The notes under the pieces are model-generated. The model saw only the letters and a list, made by a program, of their open reading frames with translations. It was not told the origin of the DNA and did not search any database. Positions 1-7,898 of a stretch of DNA of 15,653 nt are shown here, piece by piece. The position numbers and the translations under genes are program-made. Position 1 is the stretch's first letter, and each line of letters opens with the position of its first letter. This stretch comes from an uncultured Lachnospiraceae bacterium (lineage in GTDB: Bacteria > Bacillota > Clostridia > Lachnospirales > Lachnospiraceae), in contig CAJJNI010000036.1 of the NCBI GenBank assembly GCA_905193085.1, forward strand, positions 1 to 15,653. The letters are read 5' to 3'.

Positions 1-7
1 AAAAAAG

Positions 8-2557
8 ATGAAAAAGGTACAAAAAATAATATTTTCGTGTGTTTTATTGTGTGTAGTATTTTTATTGGCTGGAAATGTTAAAAAAGCAGAGGCTTCTATA
101 GTGTTAGACCCGGGGCATGATGCAAGCCACACTGGTGCAAATGCCAACGGAGTAGCAGAAGAGGTTGTAAATTTAAAAATTGCCCAATACTGCTACGAGG
201 AGCTTCAAAAGTATGAAGGTGTCGGTCAGGTATATATGACAAGAAATGGTGAGGGTTGTCCTTATCCGGGAACGACATCAACACAGTGCAATAAGAAACG
301 TGTTGAATTTTCCAAGGCTGTCGGTGCTGTTATGTATGTAAGTTTTCATAACAATTCATCATCAAGTTCGTCAGCTAAAGGTTCAACAGTGTATTACCCT
401 AACGCCAATTATCGTACAAGCATAGGTACAGCCGGTGAAAGGCTTGCAAATATTGTTTTATCACATCTTATTTCACTCGGCCTTGAAAATCGTGGAACAA
501 AAATTAGAAATTCAGAAGACAATACCCGTTATCCGGACGGTTCACTTGCAGATTATTATGGTGTTATTAAAAACAGCAAACTTTCCGGATTTACAGGAAT
601 AATAATCGAACATGCGTTTGTTTCAAATTCATCAGATGCGGCTAATTATCTTTCAACAGATGCCCAGCTTAAGCTTCTTGGAATAGCTGATGCAACAGCA
701 CTTGCAGAATACTATGGCTGGAGCAAAAAAAGCGTGTGGGATAAGAATGTATCAGGAGCAAATGTGAGCACTTCATTCAGCTCAGATTACCGCAGAGTAT
801 CTGTAACTGTAAGCGGTTTATCAAATGCACCTTCTGTATCAGTTGCAGTTTGGAGTGAAGATAATGGACAGGACGATTTAAAATGGTACATACCGTCAAA
901 AAATTCAGCGGGAAACTGGACATTTGAATTCCCTATATCAGACTATAAGAAAGCCGGAAAATATAATGTGCATGCGTATGCAGGAGATGGAAGCATTTCT
1001 TTATTTGCATCATCTGCTACATTCAATGTAGAAAAAGCGCAGGCATCAGCACTTAATGTACGCTCTTTAAATACTTCAACAGGTGCATTTGGTGCAGATA
1101 TTACAGGAGTGTCAGCTAAAGCCGGTATCGACTATGTAAAAGTTGCAATATGGAGTAAGGGCGACCAGAGTGACTTGAAGTGGATTACAGCTTCTGCAGG
1201 TTCAGGTGGAAATTACAGTGTATCTGTTAATCTTGCGGATTATGGATACAGTAAGGGAACTTATAACATACATGCATATGCCGCAGATAAAAATGGTATT
1301 TTTACAATGTTAAAAGGCGCTACATATGACATTTCATATGATGGAGCCGGTATAAAATCATCATTTGATGCAGACGAGCTTAAATTCAGCGTAAATGCAT
1401 CTTCCTTCCCGTTTGCATCTTATGTATCATATGCAAAAGTTGCAGTATGGAGTGGCGAAAACGGTCAGGACGATATTAAATGGTACGCATTGCAGAATAA
1501 TGGTGATAACTGGAGCATGACTAATTACTTTATAAATCATATAACTGACGGTGTCGTGTATGCACATGTATATGCATATATGAAAAACGGTTCCTCAATC
1601 TTCTTAGGACAGACTACATTAGAACCGACACTTCTTTCTTCTGATAATTTATATGATGGAATTATGGGAGAAGATGGAAAAGTTATGTGGAATGGCGATT
1701 CTATAAATGTAGTTTCAAATACTGGCAGCATAACAATTGAAGGTTTAAATGAAGCGAGTGGTGAAGCAGCACCAGCAAGTGAAGGCGCAGTGCAGGTAAG
1801 TGATGAAGAAGTTTCGGTAAGTGAAGACGCAGTAAATGTAAGCAGTGAAGCGGCACAGGTAAGCACAGACGCAGTACAGATAAGCAGTGATGCAGTACAG
1901 ATAAGCAGTGATGCAGCACAGGTAAGTACAGACGCAGCACAGGCAAGTGGAGATGCGGTGTATTCAGGTGACGCAGCACAGACAAGCCAGACTTCTTTAA
2001 TAAGTGAAAATCTTTTTATGAGAGAAAAGGTTTATACAATAAAAAATAATACAGATTATTATAAGAAATTAAAAGCAATATTTGATTCAAAAACTGATGA
2101 AATTTATAGAACATTTGTTATAAGAGGTGTCGGTCTTGAAGCTAAGTCTGATAATTATAAATATAATTTAAATGGAAAAGTTAATATTTCATTTAAATTA
2201 CCTGAAGAATTTATTAATAAAAATGTTGCAATTTATGAAGTTATCAGAGATAATAATAGTGTTAGTTTAGGTAATAAGTATAAGGTTTATACAGATGATA
2301 ACGGATATGCAGTTATAGAGGCTGACAGATTGGGGGATTTTGTTATTGCATCAGACAAAGTTGATTTCATAAGCGGTGATATCGATTTTGATGGTAAAGT
2401 TTCCCTTGCTGATGTGGTAATCCTTCTTAAGGGTGCATTGGGAATACAGGAATTTACAGAAAGACAGCAGGTAGTTGCTGATGTAGATTTAGATGGAAAA
2501 ATTACACTTTCAGATGCAAAACAGGCCTTACTTATTGCTATTGGGATAATTAAATAA
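8..2557 (+). CDS. Secreted N-acetylmuramoyl-L-alanine amidase with GBS Bsp-like modules and C-terminal dockerin
   Basis: The protein (849 aa) should cleave the amide bond between N-acetylmuramic acid and the stem peptide of peptidoglycan, outside the cell. A signal peptide (basic start, hydrophobic residues about 7-22) probably ends after AEA at residue 29. Residues 30-235 form a zinc Amidase_3 domain: ligands H37 (in DPGH), E51 and H114 (in SFHNN), with catalytic E201 in IIIEHAF. Three GBS Bsp-like modules of about 100 aa follow, marked by AVWS-type cores at residues 280, 380 and 479. A Ser/Ala/Val heptad-repeat linker covers about 582-661. An unassigned AT-rich segment (about 662-787) precedes a type I dockerin whose two calcium loops are D791/D793/D795/D802 and D825/D827/D829/D836. 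The next gene starts 23 nt downstream with no terminator between, so the two are probably co-transcribed. The start lies at the window edge, so the ribosome site and promoter cannot be judged. Domain calls are from motif recognition; all catalytic residues are visible. Confidence 0.93.
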   Translation: MKKVQKIIFSCVLLCVVFLLAGNVKKAEASIVLDPGHDASHTGANANGVAEEVVNLKIAQYCYEELQKYEGVGQVYMTRNGEGCPYPGTTSTQCNKKRVEFSKAVGAVMYVSFHNNSSSSSSAKGSTVYYPNANYRTSIGTAGERLANIVLSHLISLGLENRGTKIRNSEDNTRYPDGSLADYYGVIKNSKLSGFTGIIIEHAFVSNSSDAANYLSTDAQLKLLGIADATALAEYYGWSKKSVWDKNVSGANVSTSFSSDYRRVSVTVSGLSNAPSVSVAVWSEDNGQDDLKWYIPSKNSAGNWTFEFPISDYKKAGKYNVHAYAGDGSISLFASSATFNVEKAQASALNVRSLNTSTGAFGADITGVSAKAGIDYVKVAIWSKGDQSDLKWITASAGSGGNYSVSVNLADYGYSKGTYNIHAYAADKNGIFTMLKGATYDISYDGAGIKSSFDADELKFSVNASSFPFASYVSYAKVAVWSGENGQDDIKWYALQNNGDNWSMTNYFINHITDGVVYAHVYAYMKNGSSIFLGQTTLEPTLLSSDNLYDGIMGEDGKVMWNGDSINVVSNTGSITIEGLNEASGEAAPASEGAVQVSDEEVSVSEDAVNVSSEAAQVSTDAVQISSDAVQISSDAAQVSTDAAQASGDAVYSGDAAQTSQTSLISENLFMREKVYTIKNNTDYYKKLKAIFDSKTDEIYRTFVIRGVGLEAKSDNYKYNLNGKVNISFKLPEEFINKNVAIYEVIRDNNSVSLGNKYKVYTDDNGYAVIEADRLGDFVIASDKVDFISGDIDFDGKVSLADVVILLKGALGIQEFTERQQVVADVDLDGKITLSDAKQALLIAIGIIK
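1751..1990 (+). repeat. 21-bp coding tandem repeats (heptapeptide linker) in the amidase gene
   Basis: About 11 imperfect 21-bp units encode a heptad of the type A-V-Q-I-S-S-D. Neighbouring units include AVQISSD twice in a row, AAQVSTD and AAQASGD. Units are most alike around 1868-1940 and decay towards both ends. The unit length is a multiple of three, so gain or loss of units keeps the reading frame. It forms a flexible acidic Ser-rich spacer between the GBS Bsp-like modules and the C-terminal region with the dockerin. Confidence 0.85.
2375..2554 (+). other. Dockerin type I domain coding segment
   Basis: This stretch encodes residues 790-849. It shows two copies of the calcium-binding F-hand pattern D-x-D-x-D-G-x5-D, each followed by a hydrophobic helix (VVILLKGALGI and ALLIAIGI). 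In the known family, dockerins bind cohesin modules on scaffoldins or on the cell surface. No cohesin is encoded in this window, so the partner is unknown. Confidence 0.85.
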
Positions 2558-2580
2558 TAAATTTACCGGGTGGTGTGTGA

Positions 2581-4551
2581 ATGAAAAATAAAAAATTAAA
2601 GTTACTATTGATTTCTGCGGCAGCTTCTGCAATAACTTTAGCCGGTGTGTGTGCAGCAATATTTATTACTGATAATGGTTCAGAGTTTGAATGGTCGAAT
2701 GCAGAATTTGAGATGGTACAGAATCCCTTAAGAATGATTGTGTATGCGGCAGAGTTTCCTGAACCATCGCCAGAGTATACGCAGAGTGCCATGCCACAGG
2801 AGACAACAGAGCCTGATTTAGATGCATCAGATGCAAAAATAGAAGCTAAGCTTAATGGGACTGGTACAGTAGCAGGAATATCGGTTAAGGGTCTTTCTAA
2901 GGCAGAGAAAATGAGGCTTGCAGTATGGAGTGAAGCAGGTGGACAGGACGATATTGTATGGTATGATATGTCAAGAGATTCTGATGGAACTTTCAAGGTG
3001 GATATTCCGATAAAGAATCATCACACAGAGGGCAATTATAAAGCTGATGCATATGTTGTAAAAAGTGATGACAGCAAGTACAGTATCGGGACAACCTCTT
3101 TTAAAGTAGAAGGACCAAAATTACAGAGTGCATCATTTGAAAATATAAATCAGAATGCAGGAACTTTTCAGGTTAAGATTGAAAAGGCGGCATCTGTAAG
3201 TACAGCAAAGAAAGCAAAAGTAAAGGTTTATCCTGCTGATTCTCCAAAAAATTCAAAAGTATATGAGACAGATCTTTCAGCGGACGGTAATGGTACAGTG
3301 GAGTGCAATGTTTCAAACCATGCATACTTGTCAGGAAAGTACAAGGCAGAGGTTTACATAATTGATGGCAATGAAATAGAAAAAAATCTTTCACAGATTA
3401 CAACTGACATAACACTTCCGCAGACTGTCATTTCGCAGACTGCAATTGAACAGGGACTAAAAGTTAAATTAAATGTCAGCGGTCTGATTGAAAATTCAGT
3501 GTCGGGCCTTTATTTTGATGTATACAGTAAAAGCAATGGTAAAGATGATTTGGTAAGTTATCCGGCAACTGCGACATCTGCCTCATCTTTTGAGGCAACA
3601 GCAGTAATTTCAAACCATCATACAGCAGGTGAATATCAGGTTGATGTTTACGCTGTCAGAAATGGAAAGAATAAAGAGCTTATAGGAAATACAACATTCA
3701 CTGTTGCAGCTCCTGTTGCAGGAAATCTTACAGTTTCCGAAAAAAAAGAAGATGATGAATACTTCAAGGCTGCTTTGTCACAGGCCTCATCTGCAAGTGG
3801 TATTTCACAGGTAAGATTTAAGGTTGTGCGCTCTTCTGATAACAAGGAAGACTGGTACAATGCTTCATGCTCGGCAGCAGGAAGTTCAGACATAACAGTA
3901 GATACTAAGGATCAGTCTGAGAGTACAGATACATATACAGTAACAGCCTATGTTAAAGATGCCAATGGCATTGAGGTTGCAACTTCGCCGGTAGAAGTGG
4001 CAATGACACTTCTTAATAATGGCAAATATAAAATAATGGGAACTACAAGAACAAGCGTATCCCAGATGGTAAAATATTTTAATGCAAATGCTTCATATCC
4101 ATCATATTATGCAAATAGTGATGCGCCGACAATAGAAGCTTTCTGTCAGATATTTTATGATGAAGCTGCGGCAGAAGGTGTAAGAGCAGAAGTTGCTTTT
4201 TGTCAGACAATGAAAGAGACAGGCTATTTGAAATTTGGTGGTGATGTTTCAATATCACAGTATAATTTTGCCGGAATCGGTGCAACTGGAAATGGTGCAT
4301 GTGGTAATAGTTTTGGAAGTGTCAGAGAAGGTATCAGGGCACAGATACAGCATCTGAAAGCATATGCGAGCTCAGATGGTCTGAAAAACGCATGTGTTGA
4401 CCCGAGATTTTCATATGTAAAGAGAGCTTCTGCGATATATGTAGAATGGCTTGGCATAAAAGAAAATCCTTATGGCGGCGGCTGGGCCGCATCAGAAGGA
4501 TACGGTACAAGCATAGTAAATTCATACATCAGAAAATTATTTTCTTATTAA
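2581..4551 (+). CDS. Secreted or membrane-anchored glucosaminidase with GBS Bsp-like repeats
   Basis: The 656-aa protein probably hydrolyses a beta-1,4 bond in the glycan strand of peptidoglycan (endo-beta-N-acetylglucosaminidase family, PF01832 type). A hydrophobic N-terminal segment (about residues 7-30) is a signal peptide or membrane anchor. Residues 85-480 hold about four GBS Bsp-like modules. The first is canonical (LAVWS at 113-117, then GGQDDIVWY). The third keeps only traces (VYSKSNGKDDLVSY), and the second and fourth are strongly diverged. The catalytic domain spans about 500-650, with E546 in the KETG motif as the likely general acid and the family-typical YNFAGIGA and VREGIRAQIQHLKAY segments. 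The start is preceded by a weak GGGTGG site seven bases upstream. It lies 23 nt after the amidase gene and shares its binding module, so both enzymes probably act together in wall turnover or cell separation. The exact bond cut is inferred from the family. Confidence 0.88.
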   Translation: MKNKKLKLLLISAAASAITLAGVCAAIFITDNGSEFEWSNAEFEMVQNPLRMIVYAAEFPEPSPEYTQSAMPQETTEPDLDASDAKIEAKLNGTGTVAGISVKGLSKAEKMRLAVWSEAGGQDDIVWYDMSRDSDGTFKVDIPIKNHHTEGNYKADAYVVKSDDSKYSIGTTSFKVEGPKLQSASFENINQNAGTFQVKIEKAASVSTAKKAKVKVYPADSPKNSKVYETDLSADGNGTVECNVSNHAYLSGKYKAEVYIIDGNEIEKNLSQITTDITLPQTVISQTAIEQGLKVKLNVSGLIENSVSGLYFDVYSKSNGKDDLVSYPATATSASSFEATAVISNHHTAGEYQVDVYAVRNGKNKELIGNTTFTVAAPVAGNLTVSEKKEDDEYFKAALSQASSASGISQVRFKVVRSSDNKEDWYNASCSAAGSSDITVDTKDQSESTDTYTVTAYVKDANGIEVATSPVEVAMTLLNNGKYKIMGTTRTSVSQMVKYFNANASYPSYYANSDAPTIEAFCQIFYDEAAAEGVRAEVAFCQTMKETGYLKFGGDVSISQYNFAGIGATGNGACGNSFGSVREGIRAQIQHLKAYASSDGLKNACVDPRFSYVKRASAIYVEWLGIKENPYGGGWAASEGYGTSIVNSYIRKLFSY

Positions 4552-4557
4552 TGATAA

Positions 4558-4603
4558 CAAAAAATGTCTGCCTGAGATTTTTCAGGGCAGACATTTTTTT
4601 TGT
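4558..4603. terminator. Bidirectional rho-independent terminator
   Basis: The arms AAAATGTCTGCC-TGA and TCAGGGCAGACATTTT pair with one bulged base around a short loop. They are flanked by A-runs on the left and T-runs on the right. It lies between the convergent glucosaminidase and glycosyltransferase genes and can serve both strands. Confidence 0.88.
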
Positions 4604-4619
4604 TAATTATAAAGCCAGA

Positions 4620-5738
4620 TTAACGCATATTTTTTATTATATCAAGAATTTCTTTTGCACATTTTTCCCAACTGAATTTTGCTGCCTGTTCAAGTCCTTT
4701 TTCTACCATCTGCGACTGTATTTCGTCTGAGGAGAGAACCTTTGTAATGGCTGATTCAAGTGCATCTATGTCATAGGGGTCGATTAATTCACATGCATCA
4801 CCTGCAACTTCAGGCATAGATGAGACATTAGATGTTATTACCGGAATACCGCTTTGCATTGCTTCAAGAATAGGAAGACCGAAACCTTCACATAAAGATG
4901 CGTATATGAACAGTGACGCATTTGCATAAATATTCTTTACATCATCATAAGAAACATATCCCGTAAAAATTACATGAGGCTTTAAATTTTCATGTGACTG
5001 GACATAATCGTATATTTCTCCGTTATTCCAGCCTGAACCGCCGACGATTACAAGCTTATATGGAAGATTATTATTTAAAATACATTTTTCATAAGCTTTA
5101 ATTGTACGAAGCATATTTTTGCGTGGTTCAACAGTTGAAAGACATAAAATATATTTGCTGTCAATATTGTATCTGTCCATTGTCTGCTGTATTGCCTCTG
5201 TATTTTTATCAGTATTAAATATAGGGTTTGCAGCTTCATATACTACATGGATTTTGCTTTCATCAAATTTCATGTATTTAATAACATCATTTTTAGTTGC
5301 ATTAGAGACAGCAACAATTTCATGTGCCTGATGTTTACATATGTCAGTAAAAATTTTGAACCTGAGCTTATGCTCTTTTGTAAATAATTCAGGCATATAA
5401 AGTGGTATTAAATCATGTACAATTGCAAGATATTTAACTCTTCTTTTATTAAATGGAGGCAGGTAATGTCTTGTACCTACAAACACATCTATTTTGTATT
5501 GGCGCAAAAGCTTTGGCATATGTGTAAGATATCTGAGCTGTTTCTTTTTCTCTCCGCCATAATATACAATCTGCCAGTTATCGTTTAATTTATATGGAAT
5601 TTTGATTTCATCATAAGTAAAAAGAAAATACTCATTTTCTTTGTCGAGCTTCATTAAATTATCGATGACATGTGTTATCCATTGTCCTATTCCTGCTGCT
5701 TCTTTTACAAGAGCAGATGCGTCCAGTCCTATTCGCAT
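4620..5738 (-). CDS. Glycosyltransferase family 4 (GT-B fold)
   Basis: A 372-aa cytosolic or membrane-associated transferase that moves a sugar from a nucleotide-sugar donor to a glycan or lipid acceptor. The N-terminal half begins MRIGLDASAL with a glycine-rich acceptor region. The C-terminal half is a Glycos_transf_1 domain: STVEPRKN, FTGYV, and the E-x7-E donor signature EGFGLPILE at E284/E292, then SSMPEVAGDAC and a typical GT4 C-terminal helix. An upstream in-frame ATG at 5750 would add four residues, but that ATG overlaps the GGAGGT ribosome site, so the start at 5738 is preferred. It is convergent with the hydrolase unit and divergent from the hexose-phosphate mutase gene, so a role in surface glycan assembly is likely. 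Sugar donor and acceptor cannot be told from sequence. Confidence 0.9.
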   Translation of the reverse strand: MRIGLDASALVKEAAGIGQWITHVIDNLMKLDKENEYFLFTYDEIKIPYKLNDNWQIVYYGGEKKKQLRYLTHMPKLLRQYKIDVFVGTRHYLPPFNKRRVKYLAIVHDLIPLYMPELFTKEHKLRFKIFTDICKHQAHEIVAVSNATKNDVIKYMKFDESKIHVVYEAANPIFNTDKNTEAIQQTMDRYNIDSKYILCLSTVEPRKNMLRTIKAYEKCILNNNLPYKLVIVGGSGWNNGEIYDYVQSHENLKPHVIFTGYVSYDDVKNIYANASLFIYASLCEGFGLPILEAMQSGIPVITSNVSSMPEVAGDACELIDPYDIDALESAITKVLSSDEIQSQMVEKGLEQAAKFSWEKCAKEILDIIKNMR

Positions 5739-5742
5739 ATAT

Positions 5743-5748
5743 ACCTCC
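5743..5748 (-). promoter_or_regulatory. Ribosome binding site fixing the glycosyltransferase start
   Basis: GGAGGT on the minus strand lies four bases before the ATG at 5738. The alternative ATG at 5750-5748 overlaps this site by one base and has no comparable site in front of it. Confidence 0.75.
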
Positions 5749-5826
5749 ATAAATTGATATTTGGATATAAGATACCGTACGAATTATTTCCTGTTTGTGG
5801 CATCTTATTCCGTCATCATAAATATT

Positions 5827-5855
5827 TTGACTAATTTTATATTTAGTGTTACTAT
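5827..5855 (+). promoter_or_regulatory. Predicted sigma-A promoter of the hexose-phosphate mutase gene
   Basis: TTGACT (5827-5832), a 17-bp spacer and TACTAT (5850-5855) face the mutase gene. This gives a leader of roughly 75 nt. It overlaps a predicted promoter on the other strand by 22 bp. Confidence 0.55.
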
Positions 5856-5862
5856 TAAACAA
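5834..5862 (-). promoter_or_regulatory. Predicted promoter of the glycosyltransferase gene
   Basis: On the minus strand TTGTTT (5862-5857), a 17-bp spacer and TAAAAT (5839-5834) face the glycosyltransferase. The -10 box matches five of six consensus bases and the -35 box is weak. Confidence 0.4.
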
Positions 5863-5874
5863 GGTAAGTTTACC
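5863..5874. promoter_or_regulatory. Short palindrome GGTAA-GT-TTACC at the divergent promoters
   Basis: A perfect 5-bp inverted repeat with a 2-bp centre lies at the predicted transcription start of the mutase gene and directly upstream of the minus-strand -35 box. It could be an operator, but short palindromes also arise by chance. Confidence 0.3.
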
Positions 5875-5937
5875 AAATTTAATTGTAACATATTTGAGTA
5901 AGAAACACAATAAAAAAAGCCATTAAGGAGACTGAAT

Positions 5938-7671
5938 ATGAGTTATATTGACAAATACAAAAGCTGGCTTGATAATCCGGTTTTTGATGATGAGACAAAA
6001 AAAGAACTTCTTTCAATCAAAGGTAATGAATCAGAAATTGAAGACAGATTTTACAAAGATTTAGAATTTGGAACAGGCGGCCTTAGAGGTATTATAGGTG
6101 CAGGAAGTAACAGAATGAATAAATACACCGTTCGTCGTGCCACACAGGGGCTTGCAGATTACATTCTGGAGCAGGCAGGAAAGAAAGGTGCCGATAAAGG
6201 CGTAGTAATAGCATTTGATTCAAGAAATTTCTCAAAAGAATTTGCAGGAGAGGCAGCATGTGTTTTATGTGCAAATGGAATTAAGGCATATGTATTTGAC
6301 TCATTAAGACCAACACCGGAACTTTCGTTTTCGGTAAGAGAACTTGGCTGTATTGCAGGAATCGTAATTACAGCGAGTCATAATCCGCCTGAATATAACG
6401 GATATAAAGTATACTGGGAAGATGGTGCACAGATTACACCACCTCATGATAGCGGCATTATAAGTAAGGTAAATGCGATAAATGATTATGCAGATGCGAA
6501 AATTATGCCATATGAAGAAGCAACAGGCAAAGGTCTTTATAAAGAAATTGGTAAAGAAATTGATGAACGGTATGATGAAGAACTTTTAAAGCTTGTTCAG
6601 AATATCGACATAGTAAGAAAAGAAGCAGCAGGTATAAAAATTGTCTACACACCGTTGCATGGTACCGGAAATCTGCCTGTAAGAAGAGTTCTTAAAGCGC
6701 TTGGATTTGAAAATGTGTTTGTCGTTCCAGAGCAGGAATTGCCTGATGGAAATTTCCCTACAGTTTCATATCCTAATCCGGAAGATGCGAATGCATTTAA
6801 ACTTGCATTAAATCTTGCAAAAGAAAAAGATGCTGATATTGTTCTTGCAACTGATCCTGACGCAGACAGACTTGGAGTATATGTAAAAGACTATGAAAAT
6901 GGCGGTTATCATTCACTTACAGGAAATATGTCAGGTATTTTGATATGTCAGTATATACTTGAACAGAGAAAAGAAAAAGGAACTTTACCTGAAAATGGAG
7001 CAATTGTAAGTACGATAGTTACAACCGATATGGCAAAAGAACTTGCTAAGCGTTATAATTTAAAACATATAGAGACATTGACAGGGTTTAAATATATCGG
7101 TGAGCAGATAAAATTGTTTGAACAAAATCACACATATGAGTATGTTTTTGGTTTTGAGGAGAGCTATGGCTGTCTTGTTGGAACTCATGCAAGGGACAAG
7201 GACGCTGTCGTTGCGGTAATGTCTTTGTGTGAAGCAGCAGCCTATTATAAGAGTAAAGGAATTTCAATGTGGAAAAAGATGCAGGAAATATATGAAACAT
7301 ATGGATATTTTAAAGAAGGACTTGCATCAATAACATTAAAAGGTACAGAGGGTGCTAAGCAGATTCAGGCAATGATACAGAAGCTAAGGGATAATCCACC
7401 GGAAAAGATAGGCTCTTATGAAGTGTTAAAAGTAAGGGACTACAAGCAGAAAGTAATAATTGATAAGAAGAATAATTCTACAGAAGAGACAAAACTTCCT
7501 GTTTCAAATGTTTTGTATTATGAGCTTGAAAATAAGGCATGGTGCTGTGTAAGACCATCAGGAACCGAACCTAAAATTAAATTTTATATGGGGGTGGCTG
7601 GTGATAATAATGAAGATGCCACAGACAGACTAAAGCAGTTAAAAGATGCAGTTTTAGAGCAATTCCAGTAA
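5938..7671 (+). CDS. pgcA: Phosphoglucomutase/phosphomannomutase (alpha-D-phosphohexomutase)
   Basis: This cytosolic enzyme (577 aa) interconverts hexose-6-phosphate and hexose-1-phosphate and so feeds UDP-glucose and related donors for envelope glycans. All four active-site loops are present in order: phosphoserine loop TASHNP with S147, metal loop DPDADR with D306, D308 and D310, sugar-binding GFEESYG with E407 and S409, and phosphate-binding RPSGTEP at 539-545. The length fits the alpha-phosphoglucomutase group exemplified by Bacillus subtilis PgcA rather than the shorter GlmM group. A good AAGGAG site lies seven bases before the ATG. The gene is monocistronic. Activity on glucose, mannose or both cannot be told apart from sequence, so the symbol is given by similarity of type. 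Confidence 0.93.
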   Translation: MSYIDKYKSWLDNPVFDDETKKELLSIKGNESEIEDRFYKDLEFGTGGLRGIIGAGSNRMNKYTVRRATQGLADYILEQAGKKGADKGVVIAFDSRNFSKEFAGEAACVLCANGIKAYVFDSLRPTPELSFSVRELGCIAGIVITASHNPPEYNGYKVYWEDGAQITPPHDSGIISKVNAINDYADAKIMPYEEATGKGLYKEIGKEIDERYDEELLKLVQNIDIVRKEAAGIKIVYTPLHGTGNLPVRRVLKALGFENVFVVPEQELPDGNFPTVSYPNPEDANAFKLALNLAKEKDADIVLATDPDADRLGVYVKDYENGGYHSLTGNMSGILICQYILEQRKEKGTLPENGAIVSTIVTTDMAKELAKRYNLKHIETLTGFKYIGEQIKLFEQNHTYEYVFGFEESYGCLVGTHARDKDAVVAVMSLCEAAAYYKSKGISMWKKMQEIYETYGYFKEGLASITLKGTEGAKQIQAMIQKLRDNPPEKIGSYEVLKVRDYKQKVIIDKKNNSTEETKLPVSNVLYYELENKAWCCVRPSGTEPKIKFYMGVAGDNNEDATDRLKQLKDAVLEQFQ

Positions 7672-7820
7672 ACTTATATGGGAAATTAATAAATATATAC
7701 CTGAATATAAAGAAATGCTGTAAAATGTTTCGTAAGTTTATCAAATTGCGGAAGTCGACAAGGTCTCGTGCAAGCGCGGACATTGGTTCGTTGCCCACGT
7801 AAGTCCTGTCAAATATGAGT
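7672..7820. other. Intergenic patch with a GC-rich core, function unknown
   Basis: No coding region is supported here. About 7745-7805 is much richer in G and C than the surrounding DNA and can form weak hairpins, such as GTCTCGTGC with GCGCGGAC at about 7764-7781. It contains the 15-nt motif also found near 15094. A TAAAAT box at 7721-7726 could be a -10 element, but I see no matching -35. It may be an untranslated 3' region, a small RNA or a remnant of an intergenic repeat. Confidence 0.4.
7783..7797 (-). repeat. Shared 15-nt intergenic motif, copy 1
   Basis: On the minus strand this reads TGGGCAACGAACCAA and matches 14 of 15 bases of the copy at 15094-15108. In both places the motif lies just past a terminator hairpin when read in its own direction. 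Confidence 0.5.
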
Positions 7821-7880
7821 ATGAAAAAAGAGCCTGACGCTTGATTGATAATAATTTCAATGCGTCGGCTCTTTTTTCAT
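7821..7880. terminator. Bidirectional rho-independent terminator between convergent genes
   Basis: The arms AAAAAAGAGCC-T-GACGC and GCGTCGGCTCTTTTTT pair with one bulge. The stem continues through TTGA/TCAA with an extra unpaired base, and A- and T-runs flank it. It can end transcripts of both the mutase gene and the LCP gene. Confidence 0.9.
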
Positions 7881-7898
7881 GCAAACAACAAATTATAT

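Noticed and set aside
1537..1985. Minus-strand open frames in the amidase repeat region
   Set aside because: They arise from the repetitive coding DNA, lack ribosome sites and encode low-complexity Leu/His/Ser strings.
4446..4730. Plus-strand open frame across the end of the glucosaminidase gene
   Set aside because: It overlaps the real gene, then the terminator and the antisense of the glycosyltransferase, with no start signal.
7757..7800. tRNA-like segment, because GGTTCG resembles a T-loop
   Set aside because: No acceptor stem, anticodon arm or CCA-side pairing can be drawn around it.
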